A stretch of DNA of 64,000 nucleotides, from positions 223,180,996 through 223,244,995 of the forward strand of contig OY856188.1 in NCBI GenBank assembly GCA_963693315.1, given 5' to 3'. This DNA is from Diogma glabrata (taxonomy: Eukaryota > Arthropoda > Insecta > Diptera > Cylindrotomidae). A program made the position numbers and the translations under genes. Numbering within the stretch: the stretch's first letter is position 1; every line of letters begins with the position of its first letter. The notes under the pieces were generated by a model. It was not told the DNA's origin. It searched no databases and worked only from the letters and a program-made list of their open reading frames with translations. Below, piece after piece: positions 11,223-26,200 of this stretch.

Positions 11223-14200
11223 ATGGCTGATTCAGATTGGAAAAAACGTCTTGGGATTACAATTAATTATAGCTCCGGTGAAGAAGATGAAGATTCGATG
11301 TGAGAATTAATAAATTAATTTTATTATATAAATTAAAAGATTTTATTTTCCGCGTTTTTCTTTCTATTTTGCTTAAATAAATAAAGAAAGTTCGCTTCTT
11401 TTACATTTTCTATATGTATATATATATTATGTATGTTTTATTAAATAATTTCAACCTTATCAGTTGAGAAATTGTGATTGTGATTAAATAAATAAAGTTT
11501 ATTTTTAATTTCTGTGATTTGAAAAGGTAATATAAAGTGCTATTTTATTTTGATAAATGGTATGAAATAGATAATTGTTTGTAGTTATATCGTTGAATTA
11601 AATAGGACACGTCGCAAAAACATCCAAACTCAGCTGTTTAAATTTCATTTTTTTGTTTCACATGTCACATACAATCGTCTAAACTCTAAACCATAGGGAA
11701 TTTTACGTTTGTTGTTTTTTGGTGTGAAAAACAAATTCCCGGATAATTTGGTGTCTCAGTTTCACAAAAAAATGATTTTGTAGGCGTTTTTTCTGCATTT
11801 GATTTATAAATTTCAAATCTATTTTGTTTTGTTTATGATTATCTTATTTGTTTACAATAAACAACATGGAGATGACCTTGATATAAATAATAAAAAAGGA
11901 ATAGGAAATTCCCCCCAATTCCCAAAGAAAATCTCATGAAAAGTTTTCGTCTGGGTTTTAATGGAAACGAATCAATCCCATGGTTAATTAGATATCGTTT
12001 TGTTTTTCGTTGTTACTTTGAATTTATTTTTGGTATTTTGTATTTTATGATAACGTATTTTGATAAATTTATAGTAATTTTTCATTGGAATATGAAGTAG
12101 TAATTTGTTAATATTCTTATTATTAATAAATACTTCATCCAATCGATATTAATGTAAGAAAGAATAAATAAAAATCGGTGTAAAACAAATATAAATAAAA
12201 GTTTCTTCTTTTTGTAGCTTTGTCTAAACTAATCAATAATTTGACCGTGTTTGCTTAAAATACAAGGGCGATGTTTTAAATAAAAACAAGTTGATTAAAT
12301 TTAGGAAATGATTTTTATAGAATTAGATGGTAGCTATGTTCGATTTGACTGAAGCAACTGATACAACTGAAAAATTGAATGCAATTGTTGTTGTTTTTCA
12401 GTTGTTTCAGTCAAATCGAACGCACCTATTAGCTGCATTTCATGAAACAGTGTGATTCGGATCCACTTAAGTTTTACATGCAAACTGAGATCCAAAAACA
12501 AAGTTGGATCTCATTTTACGTGTAAAACTTATGCGAATCCGGATCACACGGTTTCATGAAATGCAGCTAATATAAGAGGAAATTTTAAATGACACAAACG
12601 ACAATTTTGTAAACAAAACATTTTACATATATGTAACGTTATATGAATGATTATTACTAAAAATTCACAATTCACCAAAATTTTTATTTTGTTTTTATGG
12701 TACGGTACAACTTTACAAAGAAGACAAAAAACAATAATTTTAGTGTAATTTTTAACTATACCACATGTGCCATCACAAAAATATCAAAATTAAAATTTGA
12801 AACTATTTTTTACATATTGTTGTTTATGTTTTCTCTGGGAGTCTTAAAATTTTGATGGGTAAATGTTTTGCTGTAAACAAATTTTAATTGCCACCTATAA
12901 TCATTCAATTCCTACATCCTAGCTTAGAAGTGGCTTATTACATTAAAAATGGTATTGGTCTCAATCTGTAGGTAAATATGCATTCACCTTCCTCACTTCT
13001 TTATTTGCCACACATAAAAACTTTTTCTCGTTTGCTTTGAAATCTCAGTTGATTGAAGTTATTCAACAGTATAGTTAAGATAGAAACACATTGCCTTAAC
13101 CCAACTCACAGCAAAATCTTTTTTGCCCAGGCACTAGAAACTCACATGCCTACTCAACTCTTCGACAATTTTCGCCCTCAATATTTAGACTATAATAAAT
13201 TTTAGTTACTGGAAATCAACGAAGTGGACATATGTTCCTACAGTAAAAGAACAAATTGCCCATAGCAATATAGCATTATACCTTTCACAGTCTAGTGTGG
13301 AAAAAATTCTTTTGGGTATTTAAATAAATTCACGGTGTCGTGTGGTACTCTAATTACAGCTAGTGCAAAATCAATGGTGATATATTAATTGAAATATGTA
13401 TCTAGAATTTTATATACGTTTATTAACGCTTAATTCTTGAAACAGAATATAATTAAATAAAATTTGTATTAAGTAAAAATTTAGTTCCCATGAAAATGAT
13501 TAAAAATAGCTTTTGCTACAATTTATATTTATTTACCTACATACTATAATATTACGTTTCTCGGAATTAACATAAATAATTTATTTTTGATTTAAAAAAA
13601 ATTCTTTATGTATTGTTTTTCACAAAAATAAAAATGGTTAATCTTGGGATTGTCATACGGTTAGAATATCACGTTCATTTGAGGTAACGTCGTTGTTACC
13701 ATTTTTGATGGCTGTAGATCTTGGATGGAAATCTTTTGTCAGATGCCGAACATTTGCAAAACGCTCTTTCGAAATTGTTATTAGTTGCATGTTGGTTTAT
13801 GTTTTGAATAAAGCTCGCGTTTCCCTAGGAGTTTTTCTGAACCTTTCCTGGCGCATATATAATCAGTTTTGGAGTTTCAAGTGTTCCTTGTCTACCATGT
13901 TTCTTACAAATTTTGTTTATGTTCAATACTTTGTCAAGCAAGGGTTGTTGAACTATTCGTGGCGTAATTTCGGTAGTCGTTTTCCGATTGTAGTTTGTGC
14001 TGCCGATACAAATGTTGATTGGAGCATTTGTCACTGTTGTTGTATGTTTAATGGTATCTCTGGTAAGATGAGGTATATTCCTATAATCTATTCAGTGTTT
14101 TCGAATGTTTTAATATGTTGACATTCTACTGCCCGGTCTTCTTTGCATGCAAATGTCAACTTGCACTTGCCATTAAAGACGACGAGTAATGTTCTGTTGG

Positions 14201-17200
14201 GAGTCCATATCAGCATCTCTGTATGATGAACGTCAGTTTCACTTGTGGAGTTGTGCTTAGAGATCAAAACATGCTAGATTTGATCTGCGAACGTTGATTA
14301 TGGTTTCTGTGTTATAGAAAGCTTTGGACTTTAATATCATTGCTTTATATTCAGTGGTCCATAAACTATGATCGTTACATGAAATTTTTGAGTTCGAATT
14401 TTTAATGTGAATATTCGCGTATTAATTGGATAGAAGTTGTTGATATGTTGATTTACGTGATGATGTATCAGCAAACCATCCCCAATTCCCCAAATGCATT
14501 CTACTTCCTGCTATCTTTTTTTTTTTTTTTAAATATGGGATAGTTTGCCAGAATTCATAGTCTCAGGTGACTTCAATCCGCAGAGGTTTAAAAAAAGCGT
14601 TCATCAACACCTTAGAACACAAGCTGTTGTGGGACCTAGGTCTGGACTTAGGTCTTAAAAGGTACTTATATGTTGTTGTGACACATATTCTAAACCCTAT
14701 TACACATAGGGCTTAGAATATGTGTCACAACAACACATAAGTACCTTTTAAGACCTAAGTCCGGACCTAGGTCTCACAACAACTTGTGTTCTAAGGTGTT
14801 GATGAATGCTTTTTTTAAACCTCTGCGGATTGAAGCCGCCTGAGACTATGGATTCCGGTAAACTATTCCATTTGTATGCAGTTCGGACAATGAAGTCTTT
14901 CTGCGGTCTGCCAGTATGACAGTGCGGGATCTCGACCGTTTGACTGGTTGCGGTAGCCGATTGCCTAGTGGAACGGGGGTAAGAATAAGTTTGAGAGGTG
15001 ATGCCGCTGATTTCATCTGAGCACTGTTGATAACGATATTTGTAAAAAACAACGAGGTCAGCAATAGTGCGACGATGTTGTAGGAAATCAAGTTTTGATG
15101 TCAAAGCTCGATCACCCACAATTCGTATAGCCCGGTTTTGACCAGAGTCCAAGAGGGCCAAGATGGAAACAAAAGCAGCACCGTTCTGATCTTTTGGAAT
15201 TTTTTACTATTATTGTGTTGGAATATATCTTACCACTCTTGCTGCACTATGACCCTTTGCTTTGCTGAAAAATTGTTTGGTCCGATGTGCTAAATCACCA
15301 TCTTCTTAAAAGTTTCTCTAAAACTTAAACAAAATTATAGTTTATTTGTTTGGCAATTTAAAATATATAAATGAACAATTATTGCACTAATAAAAAGTCT
15401 AGATTATCTAGAAAAAATCAACTTATCGAATTATTGAAATTATTTTATACATTTTGATATGGTCGGTAAATACAAATATTTATCACAAAAATTATCTTTA
15501 TCAGTTTCGTAAGTAAGACAAGCCCGGTTGCTTGAACATATAAACCTTCGATAACTATTTTAATTCTCCATTTAACCTGTTTTGCGTTTTTCGATCCCTA
15601 TTGGCCCTTTAAATCAAGCATTTAGATTCGAATAAGTTTTCTTATTTTGTCATTTACTTAAATCTTTGTTTATATTTGTCAAAAAACGGCGTGATAACTG
15701 TTTGGGAGATATTTCTTTGTTGCGATTTAGCTAACTGTCAGTTAGCAAATGTTCAAGCAATCGAGCATTATAATTTTAATTACAAGATTGTCTATGATTG
15801 TGAAAAACGATTTCCTACATCATTTTTATTATTTACTACAGTGTGTGTTCATATATTTTTGAACACATTGAGGTTTTGGACTCATGGAGGGATCAGTTTT
15901 TATTGATTTGTAAATTTATTTTGGATCTACGGGTGTGACAACCCCGCGTAATCAAGTCACTGCTATTGACATACGAGTTAACGTGAGATATCACAAACCA
16001 CTGGCAAACCTACGAGCTAACGTGAGATATCACATACCACTGGCAATAGCAGATATGTGAGATATCACTAGCCAAGGCGATATCTTTGGGGTGCTGGCAA
16101 ATGAACTGTATTCAGTCAACGATAGCACCCGCAATCTAAGCTGTGAACAATCTTAATCTCAGGGTCGTGGGTTCGAGCCCCACGGTGGCGCTGTAGATGA
16201 CTGTAAAAACAATTACATTCCTTCACAGAAAATGTATATATCACCGTATTTGTTTGTACTGGTTTTGCTTGCTCGGTTGCCGACTAAAATTTCAGGGAGA
16301 CCTGGTAGTGGGTTAAACAGTGCACCAGATGATATGGAATGAGCAAAAAAGGGGAAAAACTTTCTAATGGTTCCATCTTACCTATTACACCATGGTTCAC
16401 CTATCTCTCTTTCTCTCACAAAAAAAGAAAAATCTAGAACATTATATGATAACAACAGCACAATATTCAACTGCATAATTTTGGTTTATTGCACAAAGAA
16501 ATTCAATATATATTATATGAGCATTTATATTTATTTAAGTAATAAAATTAAATTTAATAAGAAAAATTTACCTATATATTATAAATAAAACTATAATTTT
16601 TAATATGACTTAACTTTGGCGCTGAGGACAGGACCTTAATTATGACACGCTATTGCTTGCTCGAAGAAAAGAACCTCCATATAACTTTATATCTGGACTT
16701 TAATCACTGAGGAAGACACGATGTGAACCCTATTTTAATTTTGTTCCTGCATTTAAAACATATGTTGTTTTTACCTTTTATTTCATTTTTGTTTTCTTTA
16801 TCCAGTCATGAAATATTGGTCTATGTCATAATTTATATAATGATAGGATTTATTTTATTGTATAAGTTATCTGTTCTTAAAAAAAATTTTGAAAACCAAA
16901 AAACGAGTGCGTTCTCGAACGCATGTTGTTGTGGGACCTTGGTCTTAAAAGCCTTTTATATGTTGCACAACACATAAAAACTACTGCACATTTTATAAAA
17001 ACTACTGCACAACACATTTTATAAAAAAAAATATGTACTTTATATAAAATAAAATGTGTTGTAAGTTATGTATGTTTAGTGTTAATTATAATGAATTATA
17101 AATTAACGTCTCTGAACATACGAAGATACCATGCAAAATATGATGAGGATGTTCATATCAGAATGTAAATAACCATTTTGTTTTCTATTTTGACTTTTGT

Positions 17201-20200
17201 TAAATGTTCATTACAGTCTGATGTTTTTAATAAAACCGTTTACTTTGCAAACTAAAAATTGTTATTATTAAAACTGATATTCCATAGATCTACGAATTTT
17301 TACGAACAGCTGTGAACACTGAAACCTTCCCTAACTAAACAAAGGAGAATAATGAATGTATCACTTTCACTGTAGCAAAAAAATTCTTAAACCATAACTT
17401 AAATTTAATTCAAGTGCTAGGATTCTCATAATCGGTGATTAGTAATTTTCTCGTTTTATAAAAAAAGGCACACGCGGTTTTAGTAAACAATTAACAGTTT
17501 TGATTTCATAAAAGTTATAAAAGTCCAGTGCAATTAGGTTTATACCTCGGAACCCAGTTATAATGAATGGATTTAGATGTTTCCGGATTTTTTAAAATTT
17601 CTTACACTAAAAAGTAAAAAGTTTACCTATTGAAACCTTCCGCTAATTGTTTTTTTAAGAGTCTATATAGTGCGTCGTGCCCTCACATGCGGGATAGTTA
17701 TCAACAGTTTCGGGATCAACTGTGCTCATGCGTCAGAATGCGTATCCGACCTGATCTTATGTAATTAACGGTTGTTGGGCCATAGATGGTAGACAATGTA
17801 AAATAAATAAATGACCCATACAATTTATTGCAGAACCGTACCAATCTTACTTTCAATCATGTATGTTGAACACGAACCAAATCGGGAATACTTTGGAAAA
17901 TATTTTGTTTCGTTTTCGTTTCGACTGAGCTTTCGTTTTTTCCGTTATTTTCCCCCAACAGATAAACCTTATCTTTCGAGTCGATTAAAGGATTATCATC
18001 ATCCAGAACTATTGAACAAAATAAAAGATCGAGCGAAATTGTTCTCGCTCGATCTTTTATTTTGTTCAATAGGCCTGAATCGATAGTCGCTTAACCCGTA
18101 ATCGTCCTTTAATTTTTTGCATTGTTTTGAGTAATCGTATTTTTGGGAAAATGTTTTTTTTTCAAGCCAGATCTTTTCTACTTATTGTGCGAATCGTCGC
18201 TCGTTAAGTGAGTCATTTTTTAAAATTGGTTTTGCTCGTTATGCGAAATAAGCCGCAATTAGACTATTGCAGAACTCTGCAATATTTCTGCAATAGTCGT
18301 GCAATGGTAGTGTGTAAAATATTCATTGCATAAAAGTTTGACAATGAACTCATTGCAAAACATTGCAATGAGTCATTGCAATGTTTTGCAATGAGTTCAT
18401 TGCCAAACTTTTCAGCAATAGTCTAATTGCGGCTTTACGCGTTATTAGAGGTGCTCATTAAGCGAGGTTTTACTGTAATTAGTAAATGATTAAGTCATTA
18501 TAATTCACACACAGTTTATACAAATCAAAACACGTTGTACTAATCAAATTTTAGTATCGCCGTAGTTTTATCATTAAATTAAATTTATGCTCTTTCATAT
18601 ACATAATACATCTACTGTTATAAAAGTCTTTGGAATACGATATATAATACATAAATTTTTTTTGGTTCTCAATTAAATATTTTGATGAAAAACAACATCG
18701 CACTGTTATAATATATCCGTGAATAAACGAATCCGTTTGTTGAAAAGTTGTCACTTATCAGCAATTAAATAATATTTCGAGCGAAACTTTATTACAACAA
18801 GAAACATATTTTAATCTAATCATAAGTACAAATAGCTGATGATTATGTATTTTATACCCCGCATAACTAGCTAACGTTAAAATCTTGTCTAATGATAATT
18901 TGTTTATTTCAGTGTGGAATATAGAAAGAAAAATATACCAATACCAAGTACCGAACAAGTCGACGCAGACCAAAATCGTAATTCCTCAACAGACGATTTA
19001 TTGTCGCAATATGATCAATATGGAAGTACACCACCACGAACCCGAATAAAAATAAAAAATAGAGATTGGGATAGAAAACAGAAAATGTAAATTAATATAA
19101 TCATTTATTTATATATACTTAATATTTACTTATTTTAGGGAATCTTCGCCTAAGCCACGATGTCCACATCGATTTCGATCTCGTGTTAATAGACGCAACA
19201 CAATGGACTGTGCTTTACTTAATCAGTTAATAATTGAAGATGATGCAACAAAAAAGGCTAATGATAAAAGATCAATGCAATTGTTAAGGGAATCTGAGAG
19301 AGAAATCAAAATGTCTATAAATAATACTAATCATAATCCAGTAACAATACGATACAGTTCTGGACCACATGAAAGAGCTGATAGTATGCCAATCGGAGCA
19401 TTTTTACCAACTATATGTCCTCTTACTAATTCAACATTGGTAAATTATAATTTTACTTATTTAATTTTAATTTTTTTTATATTTTAAATTCGCAAATGTT
19501 TACAAGTTTGGTCTGTTTCTTAACTTATTACTTACTTAACTTATTACTTACTTAACTTATTACTTACTTAACTTATTACTTACTTAACTTATTACTTACT
19601 TAACTTATTACAACCGATTTACAATGAAAATTAAATAAAAAAAGATCTAGGTTCTTTATAACAATTTCAAAAATGGATTGAATAACACCACGTTCTAACC
19701 ATAGTTTTGCTTAATTCCGTTTATCATTTTATGTTCTTCTAACTCTTAACACAAAAAATAAGTAAATAACTGAACGAGCGAAATCGAAAAAACCTTTTAT
19801 TCTTTGCCATGTTCCGAGCGTGGAATAGGCTATGGCTTCTCAGGGATATATATTATATGTACATGCATATGTGAATCCTATAACTTAAAATTTAAGTAAA
19901 TATATAATTATTATCGTCATAAGAAGTGTTTAGGCCCATATTAAAGAACTCTTCATTCAAAGCAAAGTGTCCTAATCATATGATTTTTCCAATTTAAGAT
20001 TGAATCATCAAACCGTTTTATGAGCGTATCATCGCGGCCAGTAGGATGTCGTATGTCAGCTCCACCGACTGCATTTAATTTACAGCAAACCGTGATCAAA
20101 ATTGCTGATAAAAAAGATTCTGAACCAATCCTACAAAATCGACAGGAATTTCATGAAACATTTTCATATTTAATTAAATTAGGTAGTGTAGATAAACAAG

Positions 20201-23200
20201 ATAAAAATTGTAAAAGAGCATTATCAAGAGAAGAATATTTATGGCAAACAGAACTAAAAGATTTGATTTGGTTAGAATTACAAGCATGGCATTCTGATCG
20301 AACGTTGGAACAACAGGATAAATATTTATTAACAGCTAGACAAGGTGTTGGCGATTTATTGAAAGAAATAATGGAATATAGGTTTACACCGAGCTATATA
20401 AGGCTTCCAAGTTGTGAAAATGATAGTGGTATTCATTCAGATTCATCATATTCTACACAAGAAAGTCAAAATAATTTTCAATCAAGTAGTACAAATATAC
20501 ATTCAAATATAAATGAAAATTTTTGTATGGGATGTATTTCAATGTATTGTAGGTTTTGCTTAAATGAACAAACTCGTGCATTGAAACAAGTTGAAGGATT
20601 ACTAACGCGTTTAGAAGCAGCTGAATCATTATATCCATCAACTCAAACGTTTGGACGTTATTATCCGTTATATAAAAGTGACAGTTTTGTTGGTCGGGTA
20701 AAAGCAATGTGCTTATGGTACAACCTAACACGGCATCACCGTTTGAAACTATTAATTCTTGGAAAATTATTAGCAAGGTTACAAGGCAAACAATTCCAGT
20801 GGCCAACAGTTAATTCAACAAATCCAACAGAATCATCGTCATCTGCTTCATCAGTACCTGAAAACGATGATTCTGGAAGAGACACTGTAGATTCAACAGA
20901 TAATGACCAGAAACCCAAAAAGTGTGTAAAAGTTACGTTTCATATCGAAAAAGTAGACTCTGATAATCCTAGTGATAGCACCAGTAGCACAGAATCATCC
21001 ACCAATAATCAAGAAAACCAATCGGAAGAACGAGATGAAAATTCATATGCTAATATAACTGGAGATTACGGTAAAATAATTAATGATGTTAATATTTATT
21101 CAATGACGGTACCACCACATTGTCCGTATTCTAATACATCTGAAACTTCCCCTTATAGGTAAATTTTGTTTCGAGTTTATTGTATTTTAAATTAATTTTT
21201 TTTAACATTTTACAGAAAATATATAGAAAATGTCTTGAAATCACGTGGGTTAGGTAAATCCCTATCCTTTCTACATCGTCTGCATAATGTTGTATTGCGT
21301 AAAGCGCATATTACTTTGGAAAAACCTGGCATGGAAGATCTAGATTATGAGAATGATATGTTTGATGAAGATACACCTTATATCGAATTACCTTTAGAAA
21401 AAGAAGAAATAGATGAATTACGAAAATATGGTACATGGAGTGCTGAATCCAAATCTTTAAATTTACCATCATATGTTCCAGCATTTATATTTTTATCATT
21501 GATTCCATTAGAAGTTATACATGAATTTTTAAGAATGCGACTAGAAACAAAACCCATCAAACCAAATCCACTTAGTTTAGAACAATTAATGAAAGAATTG
21601 AGAGAAGGACTTACACTTGCCTTAATACATCGTGATAGATTTAATAAGCATATATCGACTGTATTAATTGATAAAGAGTTAGAAATGGAACGATATATAA
21701 CGATACTAGATGAGTTTGATAACACGGTTAGAGCGGTTTTAGCGGTAAGTTTTTTGTATATTTTATATGTGAAGTGAAAATTTCATAGTTAGGAAGTTAA
21801 AAACAATTGAAATTTCATAAAAATATCACCGTAACCGTTCTAAAAAATGCACATTCCCGGCATTAGATTCCATGGATTATCTTTTTCCTGCTGTTTGGGG
21901 AATAATTGAAATTGGAGTTTTACAGCTAGAAGCTCAGCAGACCAATTTGCTATTGCTTTAAATGTTCTTCGTTACATTTTTTTTATAGACAGTTTCTTCA
22001 AACCTTCTTTTAGTGACTTGGATAATTTTTCCTATTGTTTTGGTAGTGAGATATTTAAATATTTCTGGGTGGTTATTTTGTAGTGTTATCTCACTAGGTG
22101 AGATAAAAAGTGAGATAAAATATTTGTCTTTGATCGATTATATTAGATAAAAGAAATCATTTAAACATAATTTCTTTATCTCACTATTTATCTCACCTAG
22201 TGAGATAACGCTACAAAATAACCACCCTGATCTTTGTTATTGATGCTTCCATATGTTATCAGTTGTTATCACATATTTGTCAGGATACAAATCCTCTCGA
22301 TCCCTGGGTACAATGTTTAGGTCAAGTATGTTTAAGTAACTGTTCAGTATATAATTCTATTATGAACGAAGTTGAGTTAGTATTGTCGTCGTTTTTATTT
22401 TAAGCTCAGTTTGTTATCATACATGTATTAGTTTTTTTCGTTGGATACTTTTTGTAGTAATTTAAACCGAATTTGTAAGTTCTTATAATAAGGCTATAGC
22501 AATCACAGATTTGTTATCTAGGTTTGTTGGATTCTCGTCTCGACAGTAATTATTGAGAATAAATACATTTATTGATCTTTTCCCAAATTTTGTCGATGGT
22601 TAAGCCTGTCGATATTATTATCCAGTTAGTGTTGCGTGTTCATATATGTTGATTAGATGTTCCAGAATTCAAGAATGTTTTTTCTGCCTAAGTTCTGATC
22701 TACCCTTTTATACCAGGCTACATACATGTGCCAAAGTTCTCGATTAGACGAAATCTAGAAAAGAGAACCGATGTAATTTGTTACTAAAAAATTGGACTGC
22801 TGCAGACCTCGAACCTCTGACGCTTTTCACCAAAGACAAAAGCTTGAATCACTGAGATAGATTGCTTGTAATTATAGATGATAGATTGTTTGTTTTGTTG
22901 ATTATCGTTTTTCTGGTGAATAAATGTGGCGTGTGGTTTTTTTTTTACATTTTTATGTACACCCTAATCAATTCACGTTAATCGTAATACAACTACTATA
23001 TTTGTATAACTAATTATTTGAAATAAATACTTATAAAACTTGTTCTATTATTTCTTTTGTGAAACCAATATTAAATAATTACGAAGAATCAAATTTATCG
23101 ATAAATTTGGAATTTTCTGTAAAGTTTCGTTTCATTCGAGGATCCCAATGCCAATGCTTAAATTTTTTATAGAAACGATTTATTTATTACAAATTTCATT

Positions 23201-26200
23201 TTGTATTTGTATTTGTACGCATGGAGGGATCAGTTTTTATTAATCTGTTAATTTTTTTTTATTTTTTGATCCACGGGTGTGACAACCCCGCGTACTCCAG
23301 TCCCTGCTATTGGCATATGAGTTAACGTGAGATATCACATACCACTGGCAGTAGCAGTGAGATATCATTAGCCAAGGTGATATCTTAGGGGTGCTGGCGG
23401 ATGAACTGTATTCAGTCAACGGGAGCACTCTCATTCTTAGCTAATGAATATTCCTTGATGCTGGAACGCTGTAGCTTGCTCGAAGAAACGAGCCTCCATA
23501 TAACTATATATCTGAGCTTTAATCATTGAAAAATATACTGCGTCCCATAATCAAGGTTTATGCCATTAGCTGGACTATTGGCAAACCAATTTTAGTTTTG
23601 TTCCTGCAAATTTTTAAAACAAATTTGCTTTTTACCTCTTATTTTATTTTTATTTTCCCTATCCTATCACGAAATATTGGCCTATGTCATATTTTATATG
23701 TGATAGGATTTATGGTTTAGTTATCCATTATTTAACAAAAAAATATTAAAAAAAAACAAAAAAAAAACAGATTTGCGTCCATTAACATCCTTAGAACGCA
23801 TGTTGTTGTGGAACCTTGGTCTTAAAAGGTTTTTATGTGTTGTTGTGACACATATTGTAATGCCTACTACACATCACATTTTATTAAAAAAAAAAAAAGG
23901 AATAAACGTAAAATAAATTTTAATGCGCTTCATTTATATGCCGTTAGTTATATTTGGACTATGTAGAACAATGGGTACTAGTTGCAGCGCCGAAAACACA
24001 TCAAAAATCTGCATTAGACGAAGAATGGATGTTTACTAAATTAGTATGTCCGATGATACCTGGCCAGCATTCAATTGCAGCAAAAAAGTTTTGGTAAAAA
24101 TTATATGACAGTTTATTAATAAATTCTATATACTCTGTCTTTTTATTGTAGTACAATAATTTGTATCCTACTGAAAAACATCGGTGATAAATTAGTAACT
24201 CGTTTTCAAGAATTGGATATTCAAACATCAAACTATGGTGATACTCTCACGGAAGTGGTAAAATGGGAAATTTTAACAGTATGCCGTGAAACTCAATCAT
24301 TATTTACAAATGAACGAGAAAAATCGGTCAAAGTACTGGGGTTTGCCAAATCATTATGTCGTGACGTTGAACAGCCAGATTTTCACCGCGATCATTTAGA
24401 TGGAGATACCAGCAAATGTACACCAGAAGATGCGATATGTGCTGAAGTTAAGGAAGCTGTTATATCGCTTAAAAAGGAAACTTTAGTTGTTCGAGATAAA
24501 TTAACTAAAATTATTGGAGCTGTTCAAGAACGATGTGATATAAATCTTATGGTGGATATTGATGAAGGTGATAGAATTTCAATATTATCTAGAACCCGGG
24601 AAATACTTCATCAAGGTTATAAATTTGGATTTGAATTTCATAAAGATATGGCCAGATTATTTGAAACCAAAATTGCATTATGTAAAGATCCAGTTTGTGA
24701 ATTAAATTTATCTATTGGGGTTATTAGTTTTGCAAAAATGTGGATGAAATTTGTTATGGAGAGATGCGAACGAGGTCGTGGATTAAGACCGAGATGGGCA
24801 AGTCAAGGATTTGATTTCCTAATATCTGCATGTGATCCTTATAACACAAAACATTTGACTGATCAACAATTTGAACAAATGAAATCTATGATGGATTCTT
24901 GTATTACACATGTAATAGGTAGTAAAGAACCCGAAAGAGTTCGTTCCTCACCACGGTCAAGAAGATCATCGCCTGCGCCCGATCGTCCTCGAACTCCAAC
25001 ACGTTCACACCTAGTCAATAATGTTCAGACGGGAAATCAGAAATATTTTCTACAACAATTAAGTTTAAAAGAAGATCCCGTTGGTTTATCACCTACAAGT
25101 GCACCTGATTCTCCGGATTTAATTAGAAAACAAACTTCTATAGATAATTCAATAATAACATTAATTGTGCCAAAGCTGCATACAGATAGTCGAGCATTAC
25201 GTCAAACACGTATACGTGACTCTATTAATCGCTTAGATATGGAAACCGAAAATAAATTGCGAGAGCGAAATTTAATTGGTCAAGTAAGATCTTTGAATGT
25301 TTGTGATAAATACCATATTCGTGCACGAAGTGTTACGTTTAGATGGCATCGAGGAATAAAAATTGGACAAGGGAGATTTGGAAAAGTTTATACTGCAGTC
25401 AATAACTCAACCGGTGAACTAATGGCTATGAAAGAAATTGCTATACAACCAGGAGAAAATAGAGCTATAAAACGGGTAGCTGAAGAATTAAAAATATTTG
25501 AAGGGATTCATCATAAACATTTGGTTAAATATTTCGGTGTTGAAATACATCGCGAAGAGCTGTTAATATTTATGGAATTATGTTCTGAAGGAACATTAGA
25601 AAGTTTGGTGGAATTATCTGGTGGTCTGTATGAAGGATTAACTCGACGGTTTACTGCACAACTTTTATCGGCTGCAACTGAGCTTCACAAACATGGTGTT
25701 GTCCATCGTGATATAAAGACAGCCAATATCTTCTTGACAAATGGTGGCAATTGTTTGAAACTTGGAGATTTTGGTTCAGCTGTAAAAATTCAATCAAATA
25801 CTACCGTACCGGGTGAGCTACAAGGTTATGTAGGAACTCAAGGTAAAACAATTTAACTAGATTTGGTTTAATAAAATTTAATTTGATTTCATTCGTCTTT
25901 AAAATGATTAGCTTATATGGCTCCTGAAGTTTTTACAAAAACAAGTACTGAAGGACATGGTCGCGCTGCTGATATTTGGTCAATTGGATGTGTGGTGGTT
26001 GAAATGGCATCTGGTAAAAGACCATGGGCACAATTTGATTCAAATTTTCAAATTATGTTTAAAGTTGGAATGGGTGAGATACCAGATATACCAGAATCAT
26101 TATCCCAAGAAGGTCATGAATTTCTTGAGAATTGCTTGCAACATGATCCAAAAGGTCGTTGGAACGCTGGGCAATTGTTACAACATAATTTTTGTAAAGT

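Noticed and set aside
13693..14121. 142-aa + strand open frame
   Set aside because: It is a shadow of a decayed minus-strand LINE; the same sequence at 36400-36700 is not open.
16152..16193. Possible tRNA-Lys gene
   Set aside because: Only the 3' half from the anticodon is present and the acceptor end has substitutions, so no cloverleaf can form.
19203..19487. Separate small gene of 94 aa
   Set aside because: It is internal exon 3 of Mekk1 (19139-19439) read through the donor site.
19521..19611. CRISPR-like regular repeat
   Set aside because: The 16-bp units are contiguous with no spacers, in a eukaryotic intron. It is a minisatellite.
20453..20806. 117-aa minus-strand frame with hydrophobic residues
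   Set aside because: It is the shadow of Mekk1 exon 4; the + strand frame is coherent and spliced.
10068..23434. Similar 64-65 aa minus-strand frames at 10068-10265 and 23240-23434
   Set aside because: They recur only because the retroposon copies are homologous. The copy at 15883 lacks the frame, so coding is unlikely.
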